Source of the DNA: Leptobrachium leishanense
Lineage: Eukaryota > Chordata > Amphibia > Anura > Megophryidae
Direction of reading: 5' to 3'
Assembly: GCA_009667805.1 (NCBI GenBank)
Contig: CM019071.1
Span: forward strand, 48,123,593-48,187,592
Length of the DNA: 64,000 nucleotides
Shown here: positions 25,501-40,500 of the stretch, piece after piece
Position numbering within the stretch: the first letter of the stretch is position 1
How the letters are laid out: each line of letters begins with the position of its first letter
The notes under the pieces: model-generated
The model's database searches: none
Seen by the model: the letters and a program-made list of their open reading frames with translations, nothing else
What the model was told of the DNA's origin: nothing
Position numbers and translations under genes: made by a program

Positions 25501-28500
25501 CTGCCCCAGCGCATGGATATACTGCCCAGCGCATGGATATACTGCCCCAGCCATGGATTACTGCCCCAGCACATGGATATACTGCCCAGCACATGGATAT
25601 ACTGCCCCAGCACATGGATATACTGCCCCAGCACATGGAATATACTGCCCCAGCACATGGATATACTGCCCCAGCACATGGATATACTGCCCCAGCACAT
25701 GGATATACTGCCCCAGCACATGGATATACTGCCCCAGCACATGGATATATACTGCCAGCCCCCAGCACATGGAAATACTGCCCAGCACATGGATATACTG
25801 CCCCAGCACATGGATATACTGCCCCAGCACATGGATACTGCCCCAACACATGGATACTGCCCCAGCTCATGGATACTGCCCCAGCACATGGATACTGCCC
25901 CAGCTCATGGATACTGCCCCAACACATGGATACTGCCCCAGCTCATGGATACTGCCCCAGCACATGGATACTGCCCCAGCTCATGGATACTGCCCCAACA
26001 CATGGATACTGCCCCAGCTCATGGATACTGCCCCAGCACATGGATATTGCCCCAGCTCATGGATACTGCCCCAGCACATGGATACTGCCCAAGCTCATGG
26101 ATACTGCCCCAGCACATGGATACTGCCCCAGCTCATGGATACTGCCCCAGCACATGGATATTGCCCCAGCTCATGGATACTGCCCCAGCACATGGATACT
26201 GCCCAAGCTCATGGATACTGCCCCAGCACATGGATACTGCCCCAGCTCATGGATACTGCCCCAACACATGGATACTGCCCCAGCTCATGGATACTGCCCC
26301 AGCACATGGATACTGCCCCAGCTCATGGATACTGCCCCAGCACATGGATACTGCCCAAGCTCATGGATACTGCCCCAGTACATGGATATACTGCCCCAGC
26401 ACATGGATATTGCCTCAGCACATGGATATACTGCCCCAGCACATGGATATTGCCCCAGCACATGGATATACTGCCCCAGCACATGGATATTGCCCCAGCA
26501 CATGGATACTGCCCCAGCTCATGGATATACTGCCCCAGCACATGGATATACTGCCCAGCTCATGGATATACTGCCCCAGCTCATGGATATACTGCCCCAG
26601 CACATGGATATACTGCCCCAGCACATGGATATACTGCCCCAGCACATGGATATACTGCCCCAGCACATGGATATACTGCCCCAGCTCATGGATACTGCCC
26701 CAGTACATGGATATACTGCCCCAGCACATGGATATTGCCCCAGCACATGGATACTGCCCCAGCACATGGATCCTGCCCAAGCTCATGGATACTGCCCAAG
26801 CTCATGGATACTGCTCCGCAGCTCACCTCTGTGCGCCGCTGTGTTCTGTGCGCCGCGCCGCGTGTTCGGCTCCCTGTTAACTTCCGGCGGCACATGGAGC
26901 TTGGGCGCTCGCCTGGGGGAACCATGTGACGAGTTGCGAGAACGTGGCTCGTCACGTGGTTCCCCCTGCGAGCGCTCAAAGCACCATGCCGCCGCCGGAA
27001 GTTAACAGCCGAAAATCGCAGCCTTATGCAATTTAGAAATCGCAGGGTCGGAAATCGCGATTCGATTGCGATTGCAATTAATTGCACAGCCCTAACGCAC
27101 AGTATCAATGATATAAACACACGCGCACAGTATCAATGATATAAACACACACGCAGTATCAATGATATAAACACACGCGCACAGTATCAATGATATAAAC
27201 ACACGCGCACAGTATCAATGATATAAACACACGCGCACAGTATCAATGATATAAACACACGCGCACAGTATCAATGATATAAACACGCGCACAGTATCAA
27301 TGATATAAACACACACGCACAGTATCAATGATATAAACACACGCGCACAGTATCAATGATATAAACACACACACAGTATCAATGATATAAACACACACGC
27401 ACCGTATCAATGTATAAACACACGCGCACAGTATCAATGTATAAACACACACGCAGTATCAATGATATAAACACACACGCACCGTATCAATGATATAAAC
27501 ACACACGCAGTATCAATGATATAAACACACACGCACCGTATCAATGTATAAACACACACACAGTATCAATGATATAAACACACGCTCACAGTATCAATGT
27601 ATAAACACACACGCAGTATCAATGATATAAACACACACGCACCGTATCAATGATATAAACACACGCACAGTATCAATGATATAAACACACACGCACCGTA
27701 TCAATGATATAAACACACACGCAGTATCAATGATATAAACACACACGCAGTATCAATGATATAAACACACACGCAGTATCAATGATATAAACACACACGC
27801 AGTATCAATGATATAAACACACACGCAGTATCAATGATATAAACACACACGCAGTATCAATGATATAACACACACGCAGTATCAATGATATAAACCACAC
27901 GCAGTATCAATGATATAAACACACACGCAGTATCAATGATATAAAACACACGCAGTATCAAGATATAAAACACACACGCAGTATCAATGATATAAACACA
28001 CACGCACCGTATCAATGTATAAACACACACGCAGTATCAATGATATAAACACGCGCACAGTATCAATGATATAAACACACACGCACCGTATCAATGTATA
28101 AACACACACGCAGTATCAATGATATAAACACACACGCACAGTATCAATGATATAAACACACACGCACAGTATCAATGATATAAACACACACGCACAGTAT
28201 CAATGTATAAACACACACGCAGTATCAATGATATAAACACACACGCACAGTATCAATGATATAAACACACACGCACAGTATCAATGTATAAACACACACG
28301 CAGTATCAATGATATAAACACACACGCACAGTATCAATGATATAAACACACACACACAGTATCAATGATATAAACACGCGGACAGTATCAATGATATAAA
28401 CACGCGCACAGTATCAATGATATAAACACACACGCAGTATCAATGATATAACACGCGGACAGTATCAATGATATAAACACACGCACAGTATCAATGATAT

Positions 28501-31500
28501 AAACACGCGCACAGTATCAATGATATAAACACACACACACAGTATCAATGATATAAACACGCGGACAGTATCAATGATATAAACACACGCACAGTATCAA
28601 TGATATAAACACGCGCACAGTATCAATGATATAAACACACACACACAGTATCAATGATATAAACACGCGGACAGTATCAATGATATAAACACACGCACAG
28701 TATCAATGATATAAACACGCGGACAGTATCAATGATATAAACACACGCACACAGTATCAATGATATAAACACACGCACAGTATCAATGATATAAACACGC
28801 GCACAGTATCAATGATATAAACACACGCGCAGTATCAATGATATAAACACACACGCAGTATCAATGATATAAACACACACGCAGTATCAATGATATAAAC
28901 ACACACACAGTATCAATGATATAAACACACACGCAGTATCAATGATATAAACACGCGCACAGTATCAATGATATAAACACGCGCACAGTATCAATGATAA
29001 ACACGCGCAACAGTATCAATGATATAAACACACCACAGTATCATCAATGATATAAACACACGCACAGTATCAATGATATAAAACACGCGCACAGTATCAA
29101 TGATATATAAAACACGCGCACAGTATCAATGATATAAACACACGCACAGTATCAATGATATAAAACACGCGCACAGTATCAATGATATAAACACACGCAC
29201 AGTATCAATGATATAAACACGCGCACAGTATCAATGATATAACACAACGCACAGTATCAATGATATAAACACGCGCACAGTATCAATGATATAAACACAC
29301 GCACAGTATCAATGATATAAACACGCGGACAGTATCAATGATATAAACACACGACAGTATCAATGATATAAACACGCGCACAGTATCAATGATATAAACA
29401 CACACACACAGTATCAATGATATAAACACGCGGACAGTATCAATGATATAAACACACGCACAGTATCAATGATATAAACACGCGGACAGTATCAATGATA
29501 TAAACACACGCACACAGTATCAATGATATAAACACACGCGCACAGTATCAATGATATAAACACACGCACAGTATCAATGATATAAACACACGCGCACAGT
29601 ATCAATGATATAAACACGCGCACAGTATCAATGATATAAACACACGCGCACAGTATCAATGATATAAACACACGCGCACAGTATCAATGATATAAACACA
29701 CGCGCACAGTATCAATGATATAAACACACGCACAGTATCAATGATATAAACACACGCGCACAGTATCAATGATATAAACACACGCACAGTATCAATGATA
29801 TAAACACACGCGCACAGTATCAATGATATAAACACACGCACAGTATCAATGATATAAACACACGCGCAGTATCAATGATATAAACACACGCACAGTATCA
29901 ATGATATAAACACACGCGCACAGTATCAATGATATAAACACGCGCACAGTATCAATGATATAAACACGCGCACAGTATCAATGATATAAACACGCGCACA
30001 GTATCAATGATATAAACACGCGCACAGTATCAATGATATAAACACACGCACAGTATCAATGATATAAACACGCGCACAGTATCAATGATATAAACACACG
30101 CACAGTATCTGATATAAACACGCACAGTATCTGATATAAACACGCGCACAGTATCAATGATATAAACACACGCACAGTATCAATGATATAAACACGCACA
30201 GTATCAATGATATAAACACACGCACAGTATCAATGATATAAACACACGCGCACAGTATCAATGATATAAACACACGCGCACAGTATCAATGATATAAACA
30301 CACGCACAGTATCAATGATATAAACACACGCACAGTATCAATGATATAAACACGCGCAGTATCAATGATATAAACACGCACGCACAGTATCAATGTATAA
30401 ACACACACAGTATCATTGAAATAAATGCAGCATAATAAGCACACGCAGTATGCTTTGTTATGGAAGCACAGCTAACAGGGTTATTCAGAAAGAGGTGAAA
30501 ACCAAGAGAATGGCTGGAGTGGCGAAAATTCTAGGTCAAAACAGCCAAACCAGAAAAATTCGCCCATTTTCTCACTTTCCAAATCGGCTATTTGGGCTAG
30601 ATTGTTCTCTTCTGCCAATTCTCCTGGTTTTCACCTCTCTCTGACTAACCCTGATATTGAATGCACTCAGGGTATAAATGATATTTCAATTTATTCACAT
30701 ATTGTACTTGGTTTTAAAATGATTAACTTTCCCGGCTCCCTTTAAAATATGCAAACTTACATCCTGGATATCTCTGGATGCAAAACAATGCCGACCTATG
30801 AGACCATTTACCCTGAATGTGTGCAATAAGCTGCTACAAAGTATCACTTATATATATATTTATGTCTTTTGAGTCCGCAGCCCTCACATTACTGACAGGG
30901 AGGTATAAGGGTCTGCATTGAAGTCTTTCAGTGTACAGATACACATGAACTACGAGGCTGTGCTTGGCCTGTCAGGCAGAGGCATAAAACCCATTTATAT
31001 AGTACCTGAATATTATCATCATATGGGCATAGACCCTGCTGGCCATTTCGGGGCATCCTTGAAAATGTGAGCAATGCCAACGTGTTTGTTTCTGGTAAAA
31101 AATTTATAAACACTTCTATTTTATTACCGTTGAACTTCGCTCCAGCAAAGGGCGGCATCTCTCCTAGCATTCACACACAGGTCTGAGCTGCTGGTTGTGC
31201 CACGGTGTAACTGATAGGCAAGGGCAGGAGATCTTGCCTGCAGGGGGCTCCACCGGTACACGTGAGCCAGTCCATGACGGCTGACACACTGATAATGCCA
31301 ACACCCAGGGGGTACCTCGCCCTGGGGCACTAAGAGGGTGGGTGTTAAGTGTTTTCTATAAATTATGGAGTTTTAAGCACAATGTTTGTTTAAAAGCCGC
31401 CTGTGGCTCTGAACGTCTAGCCGTCCCATCCGGTGTACGTCGGAAAGCCATTTCTGTAACACGAGCCATGAGGACCATGTGCATGCGCTGTGCCGCCAAG

Positions 31501-34500
31501 CTGACATTAAAAGGTGTATTCTATTCAGTATCGGCATGAAAGCTTTTAAGTGTGACACCCATTACTCTGCTGTAGTGGTCACCGCTTGCCCATCGTTGCA
31601 TTTGTATTGACTGTACTCTTTGTCCTCTGTTTCCGAGGCGCAGGGCGAGACGCACTACTCCAGCCACTCCAGCAGCAACACGCTATCCAGCACCGCGTCC
31701 AGTAACCACAGTGACGAGCGCTGGTTCGAACCCGTAGAGCAGCCGGACGTGGAGGTCGAGCCCCTTTCCAAAGGCACGTCTAACGACAGCGGCATTGACA
31801 CCTCCCTTACCAACTTCAACGCCAATCCCGGCCGCCTGACGCCGCGCAGGGAGAAGCCTCAGAAAGCCGTGGCCTGCTCCACCTACCCAGGCATGCACGA
31901 GAGCGGCTCCAGGGACAAGAGAAAGGAGCCGGTTATTTCTGCCAAGGCATACCGGCCTAAAATGTACACCTCGGGAAGTGCAGGGGGCGATGCCATTACT
32001 CAATCCAGGTAAAGAGGGGAACGGCCATAAATCCACTGCCGCCATCACCCCGGCAATGTATGCTTTACTTATGAGCATAAAACATGGAGCCTGGTGACGA
32101 TCAAACTCTGTATTGTATTGTACACTGTGAGGGAACGAATACTGGGGTATTGCATATTGTGGGGCTACAGACCCTGTATTGTACATTCTGGGGAAGATCA
32201 GGAGATGTATTGTTTGTGAGGACGATGAGACCTTGTATTGTGCAGCATGAGGTAGATCAGACCCTGTATTGTGTAGCATGGGGTAGATCAGACCCTGTAT
32301 TGTGTAGCATGGGGTAGATCAGACCCTGTGTTGTGTAGCATGGGGTAGATCAGATCCTGTATTGTGTAGCATGGGGTAGATCAGATCCTGTGTTGTGTAG
32401 CATGGGGTAGATCAGACCCTGTATTGTGTAGCATGGGGTAGATCAGACCCTGTATTGTGTAGCATGGGGTAGATCAGACCCTGTGTTGTGTAGCATGGGG
32501 TAGATCAGACCCTGTATTGTGTAGCATGGGGTAGATCAGATCCTGTGTTGTGTAGCATGGGGTAGATCAGATCCTGTATTGTGTAGCATGGGGTAGATCA
32601 GACCCTGTGTTGTGTAGCATGGGGTAGATCAGACCCTGTGTTGTGTAGCATGGGGTAGATCAGACCCTGTGTTGTGTAGCATGGGGTAGATCAGACCCTG
32701 TTGTGTAGCATGGGGTAGATCAGATCCTGTATTGTGTAGCATGGGGTAGATCAGACCCTGTGTTGTGTAGCATGGGGTAGATCAGACCCTGTGTTGTGTA
32801 GCATGGGGTAGATCAGACCCTGTGTTGTGTAGCATGGGGTAGATCAGACCCTGTGTTGTGTAGCATGGGGTAGATCAGACCCTGTATTGTGTAGCATGGG
32901 GTAGATCAGACCCTGTATTGTGTAGTAGATGGTAGTTCAGACCCTGTATTGTACAGTATAGGGAGGATTAACCTGCCCAGCTTGTAGCAATGATTTCTTT
33001 GCTTTCTCTGACCGGGTTTAATATTTGATTTTTTTCCGCAGGTCTGGGATGTATAAAACCTCTGAAAATTCCCGAACTCCTCAAATGTCACAGTCCAGCT
33101 CCTTCCAGTTGTCCAGCTCAGTCCCCAAATCCTTCTTTTCCCGTCAGAACGTGAGAAACAAAATCCCAGCTGGCTGGAAATCTCCTGAAGAGACTCCACA
33201 GAGGCCCACCAACTTCTCAGACCCAACAAAGTAAGAGCCGTGTCTATTGACCACCCATTCTATAGTACACTGTGACCCTAGGGGGCGCTGATCATTAAAC
33301 ATGTCACTGTTACTATACACTGTGACCCTAGGGGGCGCTGACCATTAAACATGTCACTGTCCTTATACACTGTGACCCTAGGGGGCGCTGACCATTAAAC
33401 ATGTCACTGTCATCACACACTGTGACCCTAGGGGGCGCTGACCATTAAACATGTCACTGTCATTATACACTGTGACCCTAGGGGGCGCTGACCATTAAAC
33501 ATGTCACCGGCATTACACACTGTGACCCTAGGGGGCCCTGATCATTAAACATGTCACCGGCATTACACACTGTGACCCTAGGAGGCGCTGACCATTAAAC
33601 ACATCACTGTCATTATACACTGTGACCCTAGGGGGCGCTGACCATTAAACATGTCACTGTCATTATACACTGTGACCCTAGGGGGCGCTGACCATTAAAC
33701 ATGTCACTGTCATTATACACTGTGACCCTAGGAGGCGCTGACCATTAAACACATCACTGTCATTATACACTGTGACCCTAGGGGGCGCTGACCATTAAAC
33801 ATGTCACTGTCATTATACACTGTGACCCTAGGGGGCGCTGACCATTAAACATGTCCCTGTCATTACACACTGTGACCCTAGGGGGCGCTGACCATTAAAC
33901 ATGTCCCTGTCATTATACACTGTGACCCTAGGGGGTGCTGACCATTAAACATGTCACTGTCATTACACACTGTGACCCTAGGGGGCGCTGACCATTAAAC
34001 ATGTCCCTGTCATTACACACTGTGACCTTAGGGGACGCTGACCATTAAACATGTCCCTGTCATTATACACTGTGACCCTAGGGGGCGCTGACCATTAAAC
34101 ATGTCCCTGTCATTACACACTGTGACCCTAGGGGGCGCTGACCATTAAACATGTCACTGTCATTATACACTGTGACCCTAGGGGGCGCTGACCATTAAAC
34201 ATGTCACTGTCATTATACACTGTGACCCTAGGGGGCGCTGACCATTAAACATGTCACTGTCATTACACACAGTGACCCTAGGGGGTGCTGACCATTAAAC
34301 ATGTCACTGTCATTACACACTGTGACCCTAGGGGGTGCTGACCATTAAACATGTCACTGTCATTACACACTGTGACCCATGGGGGCGCTGACCATTAAAC
34401 ATGTCACTGTCATTATACACTGTGACCCTAGGGGGCGCTGACCATTAAACATGTCACTGTCATTACACAATGTGACCCTAGGGGGTGCTGACCATTAAAC

Positions 34501-37500
34501 ATGTCATTGTACACTGTGACCCTAGGGGGCGCTGACCATTGAACATGTCACTGTCATTATACACTGTAACCCTAGGGGGCGCTGACCATTAAACATGTCC
34601 CTGTCATTATACACTGTAACCCTAGGGGGCGCTGACCATTAAACATGTCACTGTCACTATACACATTGTTTCCGTTGAATTCTTGCCGTCCTCCAGTTTC
34701 GGTGTCACGTGTTCAGTGTATTTGGGGGAGGGGGTGCGTCCCTTTTTAAGTTCTTCCTTCCTCTGAATCCTTTTAATGTTCCTGCGTTTCGCTGCGTTCC
34801 GTGCGGCGGGGAATGGCCTCCAGCGCTGGCTTTGTGTCTGGGGTATGTAGGTCAGTGCTGGTTCCTCGGGAGGGGTAGATGGGAGAACGTAAGACGCGGA
34901 GAGGATTATCCTGACATCTGCCGTGTTTGTGGAGGGATCTGGGTGAGAATCTAAAACCGTGCAAATCGCTCATTATACGCATGTAACCGGGTGGGGTGCG
35001 GGGCTTATTCACTAAACTGGGAATGCCGGGGGAATTGCCAGTTTGCGTCCAGCATGTGACCAATGGGAATAAGGCTCCGCCTCTCAGGATCTGCTTTTTC
35101 TCTTTTCAGGCAAATCGACGTAAATACGAAAAACGTGTTCGGTCAGCCCAGGCTGCGCGCCTCCCTCCGCGACCTGCGCTCCCCACGCAAGAACTACAAG
35201 TCGACCATCGAGGACGACCTGAAGAGGCTGATCATCATGGACAACCTGGGACCCGAGCAGGAGCAGGACTGCATGGTGAGGAGCGGCGGCGTGGTCACAA
35301 GAGCTGACGCTCTGTGTGTGAGACACAACTCACCCCCTCGCCCCCCCAGCGCTTCACCACAAAAATATTTATATACTTTTTGCCTTAAACGTACGGACGC
35401 CGGCGCTTTAACGCTTCAGGATCAGGTTTAAATGGGCGCACCGCTGCGCCGCAACCAGCTCCTCACACCCTCTGATGTCACAGAATGAAGCTTTGTCAGA
35501 TCCAGGGCGGCCATAAATAGCGTGCGCAGCCATACAGTGACCGCCGCGTGTTGCGCTCAGCACCGTGTGTACATACATAGAACACTGGCAGTGTGTGTAG
35601 ATGGGCGATAGGCTTCGCTGGATGTGGTGGCCGCGTGTCGTGCTTTCTGCCTCATTACGTAGTGGTACTGGCTGTGTATATGTATACAGGGGATGCGCTC
35701 AGCTGGGTGCGGTGGCTGTGTCGTGTCCAGTGGTTGTGGTGGCTGTGTGTATATGTAGATGGAGACGCGCTCCGGTGATTGTGGTGGCTGTGTGTATATG
35801 TAGATGGGGACGCGCTCCGGTGGTTGTGGTGGCTGTGTGTATATGTAGATGGGGACGCGCTCCGGTGGTTGTGGTGGCTGTGTGTATATGTAGATGGGGA
35901 CGCGCTCCGGTGGTTGTGGTGGCTGTGTGTATATGTAGATGGGGACGCGCTCCGGTGGTTGTGCTGGCTGTGTGTATATGTAGATGGGGACGCGCTCCGG
36001 TGGATGTGCTGGCTGTGTGTATATGTAGATGGGGACGCGCTCCGGTGGATGTGCTGGCTGTGTTATATGTAGATGGGGACGCGCTCCGGTGGATGTGCTG
36101 GCTGTGTGTATATGTAGATGGGGACGGGCTCCGATGGTTGTGCTGGCTGTGTGTATATGTAGATGGGGACGCGCTCCGGTGGTTGTGCTGGCTGTGTGTA
36201 TATGTAGATGGGGACGCGCTCCGGTGGATGTGCTGGCTGTGTGTATATGTAGATGGGGATGCGCTCCGGTGGATGTGCTGGCTGTGTGTATATGTAGATG
36301 GGGACGCGCTCCGGTGGATGTACTGGCTGTGTGTATATGTAGATGGGGACGCGCTCCGGTGGATGTGCTGGCTGTGTGTATATGTAGATGGGGACGCGCT
36401 CCGGTGGTTGTGCTGGCTGTGTGTATATGTAGATGGGGACGCGCTCTGGTGATTGTGGTGGCTGTGTGTATATGTAGATGGGGACGCGCTCCGGTGGATG
36501 TGCTGGCTGTGTGTATATGTAGATGGGGACGCGCTCCGGTGGATGTGCTGGCTGTGTGTATATGTAGATGGGGACGCGCTCCGGTGGATGTGCTAGCTGT
36601 GTGTATATGTAGATGGGGACGCGCTCCGGTGGTTGTGCTGGCTGTGTGTATATGTAGATGGGGACGCGCTCCGGTGGATGTGCTGGCCACGTACCAGCAT
36701 GAAGCCACATCTCGCACGCTGGCTGCTCGTCCCGCCTGTCGTCGCGCTGTAACACTTTGCGTCTCCTTTAGTCTCCTCAGAAGACGCTGCAGAGGACGCT
36801 GTCGGACGAGAGCCTGTGCAGCGGCCGCAGGGACCCAGGATTCGCCTGCTCCTCAGGACTCGAGTCACCGTTGGGCCACGACGTCCTATTTAACTCCTCG
36901 TACCCATCCAGCACCCTGCCCGCACGCCGCCAGCAGCAGCCCAGCATGCCAGAGAAATGTGGTAAAAACCCTCCTTCAGCCGCCGCGGCACTCGCCGACC
37001 AGCCGCTCTCATATGAAGCATGTTTGTTTGCAGTTTCCTTTATATTAAAGGGTTAATTGGGGGCTGCTCTAAGGTGTTAAGGGGGGGCATCTATGTATCA
37101 CCACGCTACAGGGCCGGGCTTTTACCCCTTCACTGCAATGAAAGAGTTAAATCCGTGTGTATTCTGGAAAATGCAAATTGTGTTTAGCGCAAACAAGCTG
37201 CAGAACCCGTCACCAACATTTCAGACATGGCAGGCGATATACGGCAGCTTCCAGCGCTGCGCTCTGCCCCTAGAGCCGTCACTGCATGTGTGTGCAGCGT
37301 CTGGCAGAGACCTGCTGCAGTGCTGGGATATGAGCAGCAGAGGGCGCCCTGTGCTGCCAACTCCTGCATAATGTCTGTGAATGAATCCGCAGCGTGTGTG
37401 ACGGGTCACTCCTAGCCTGGCAGTCTGTGTGCAGCCTCTCAGGGGACGCTGGACTCGTTGCTGCTGTCCATCAGTTTTCGAGGTGACTCTGCTTTGTCAG

Positions 37501-40500
37501 TGAGTCCGTCTCCGGGAGGGATGAGCTGTTTATAATGATCCGGTGTTTCGGACATTAAGGCGTCTCCTCCTCTGATTCGCAGCCAATATCTCGGCGTCCG
37601 AGCTCTCCCTCTCCGAGATCCGGGAAGCCAACAGACACGTAGACCCAGGGATGATGCCGCTTCCTGACACGGCCGCTGGTCTGGAGTGGTCCAGCCTGGT
37701 CAGCGCTGCCAAGGCCTATGAAGGTAAATCTACCGGGGCCTGGGGTATGCGGGATCGGACCTGGGGTATGCGGGATCGCACTGGGGTATGCGGGATGGGC
37801 CTGGGGTATGCGGGATCGGGCCTGGGGTATGCGGGATCGGACCTGGGGTATGCGGGATCGGACCTGGGGTATGCGGGATCGGCCTGGGGTATGCGGGATC
37901 TGGCCTGGGGTATGCGGGATCTGGCTGGGGTATGCGGGATCTGGCCTGGGGTATGCGGGATCGGGGATCGGGCCTGAGGTATGCGGGATCGGGCCTGGGG
38001 TATGTGGGATCGGACCTGGGGTATGCGGGATCGGACCTGGGGTATGTGGGATCGGACCTGGGGTATGCGGGATCGGACCTGGGGTATGCGGGATCGGGCC
38101 TGGGGTATGCGGGATCTGGCCTGGGGTATGCGGGATCTGGCCTGGGGTATGCGGGATCTGGCCTGGGGTATGCGGGATCTGGCCTGGGGTATGCGGGATC
38201 GGGCCTGGGGTATGCGGGATCGGGCCTGGGGTATGCGGGATCGGGCCTGGGGTATGCGGGATCGGGGATCGGGCCTGAGGTATGCGGGATCGGGCCTGGG
38301 GTATGTGGGATCGGGACCTGGGGTATGCGGGATCGGACCTGGGGTATGCGGGATCTGGCCTGGGGTATGCGGGATCTGGCTGGGGTATGCGGGATCTGGC
38401 CTGGGGTATGCGGGATCTGGCCTGGGGTATGCGGGATCTGGCCTGGGGTAATGCGGATCGGGCTGGGGTATGCGGGATCGGGGATACGGGCCTGAGGTAT
38501 GCGGGATCGGGCCTGGGTATGCGGGATCGGACCTGGGGTATGTGGGATCGGGCCTGGGGTATGCGGATCGGACCTGGGGTATGCGGATCTGGCCTGGGGT
38601 ATGCGGGATCGGACCTGGGGTATGCGGGATCTGGCCTGGGGTATGCGGGATCGGCCTGGGTATCGGGATCGGGCCTGGGTATGCGGGATCGGGCCTGGGG
38701 TATGCGGATCGGGCCTGGGGTATGCGGGATCGGGCCTGGGGTATGCGGGATCGGACCTGGGGTATGTGGATCGGGCCTGGGGTATGCGGATCGGACCTGG
38801 GGTATGCGGGATCGGGCCTGGGGTATGCGGGATCGGACCTGGGGTATGCGGGATCTGGCCTGGGGTATGCGGGATCGGGCCTGGGGTATGCGGGATCGGG
38901 CCTGGGGTATGCGGGATCGGGCCTGGGGTATGCGGGATCGGGCCTGGGGTATGCGGGGTCAGAGGTGGGATCAGATCTCGGCGACATAGAGGAAGGTGTT
39001 TTTAAGCGCATACGTAGTGGTGGATGGTGTCGTTGTTAAAGTCTCTAACCCCGCGTTACAATGTGCTCGTCTTGCAGTGCAGAGAGCGGCGTCGCTTTTC
39101 TCTCTGAATGAAGTTGCTCTGAGTCCTGAGCTTCGGCCAGTGCAGACCATGGGCACTGCCCACCTGAGCCTGGAGAGGCAGCACACACCCCGCACCACCC
39201 CTACATCAAGGTATCCGAGACAACCGTTTGTGTGCACTTAGATATCGAAAAGCGCATTGTATTACTCCACACTGAGAGGGCAGACTCCTTACACTACATA
39301 GGCCGGCCCGAGGAGAGTAACAATCCACATGAGCCGGCCCGGGGAGAGTAACAATCCACATGATCCGGCCTGAGGAGAGTAACGATCCACACGAGACGGC
39401 CCGAGGAGCGTAACAATCCACACGAGCCGGCCTGGGGAGAGTAACAGTCCAAATCCCCCCCCCCCGGCCATGTGTGTGGGCAGCGCGGCAGGTGGAGTCT
39501 GGGTGGTACAGCTGACATTCTTTTCCCCTCCCTGACCCCTGTCTTCTCGCTTTCAGTGACGACGCGTCTCCAGACATCACCGGGAAAGTTATGCAACTGG
39601 AAGTGATGCTGAAGCAGCTTCACACTGACCTGCAGAAGGTACGTGCAGTTTTGGGGTCTCCTGACGGGTGCAATCTCTGGACTGTCATTGTTTAGCCATA
39701 CCCTTTGTTCCGCGGGCAATTCCGCCAGATATAGAAACATAGAAAATGTCGGCAGATAAGAACCTTTCGGCCCATCTAGTCGCCCAATTACATGGATACT
39801 TAACCTGGATTTATCTTTTGTTTAGGATAGCCTTATGCCTATCCCATGCTTGCTTAAATTCAATTACTGTTTTGGCCTCTACCACTTCTACTGGAAGACT
39901 GTTCCATGTATCCACCACCCTCTCAGTAAAATAATGCTTCCTGATGTTACTTTTAAACCTTTGCCCCTCTAATCTAAGACTATGTCCTCTTGTTTTGCTA
40001 CTTTGTTTCCGTTTAAATATACTCCCTTCCTCTACCTTGTGGATTCCCTTTACGTATTTAAATGTTTCTATCATATCTCCTCTGTCTCGTCTTTTTTCCA
40101 AGCTGTACATGTTAAGATCATTAACCCTTCCTGGTAACTTTTCTCCTTCAAGCCGTACACCATTTTAGTAGCCCTTCTCTGAACTCTCTCTAAGATGTCT
40201 ATATCCTTCTGGAGATACGGTCTCCAGTACTGCACACAGTACTCCAAGTGAGGTCTCACCAGTGCTCTGTATAGTGGCATGAGCACTTCCCTTTTCCTAC
40301 TGCTAATACTCTCCCTACACAACCAAGCATTCTGCCAGCATTTCCTGCTGCTCTATTACATTGACTACTTACCCTTAGATCCTCTGAAATAATAACCCCT
40401 AAATCCCAACCCTCAGATGTATCAAATATTCTATATTCAGCCCTTGGGTTTTTACGTCCCAGGTGCATTATCTTGCACTTATCCACATTAAAACTCAATT

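Noticed and set aside
24406..27005. Open frames of 660-844 codons with proline- and histidine-rich repeats
   Set aside because: They run through the minisatellite inside a hAT element and into its non-coding right end.
27100..30420. Possible CRISPR array
   Set aside because: Units are directly adjacent with no unique spacers, and the genome is a vertebrate.
34709..34954. Extra SIPA1L3 exon between exons 7 and 8
   Set aside because: There is no family resemblance, and the exon 7 to exon 8 phase already joins without it.
37716..39011. Pro/Arg-rich 431-codon minus-strand frame
   Set aside because: It is the 20-bp intronic array plus exon 10 and flank in antisense; nothing supports expression.
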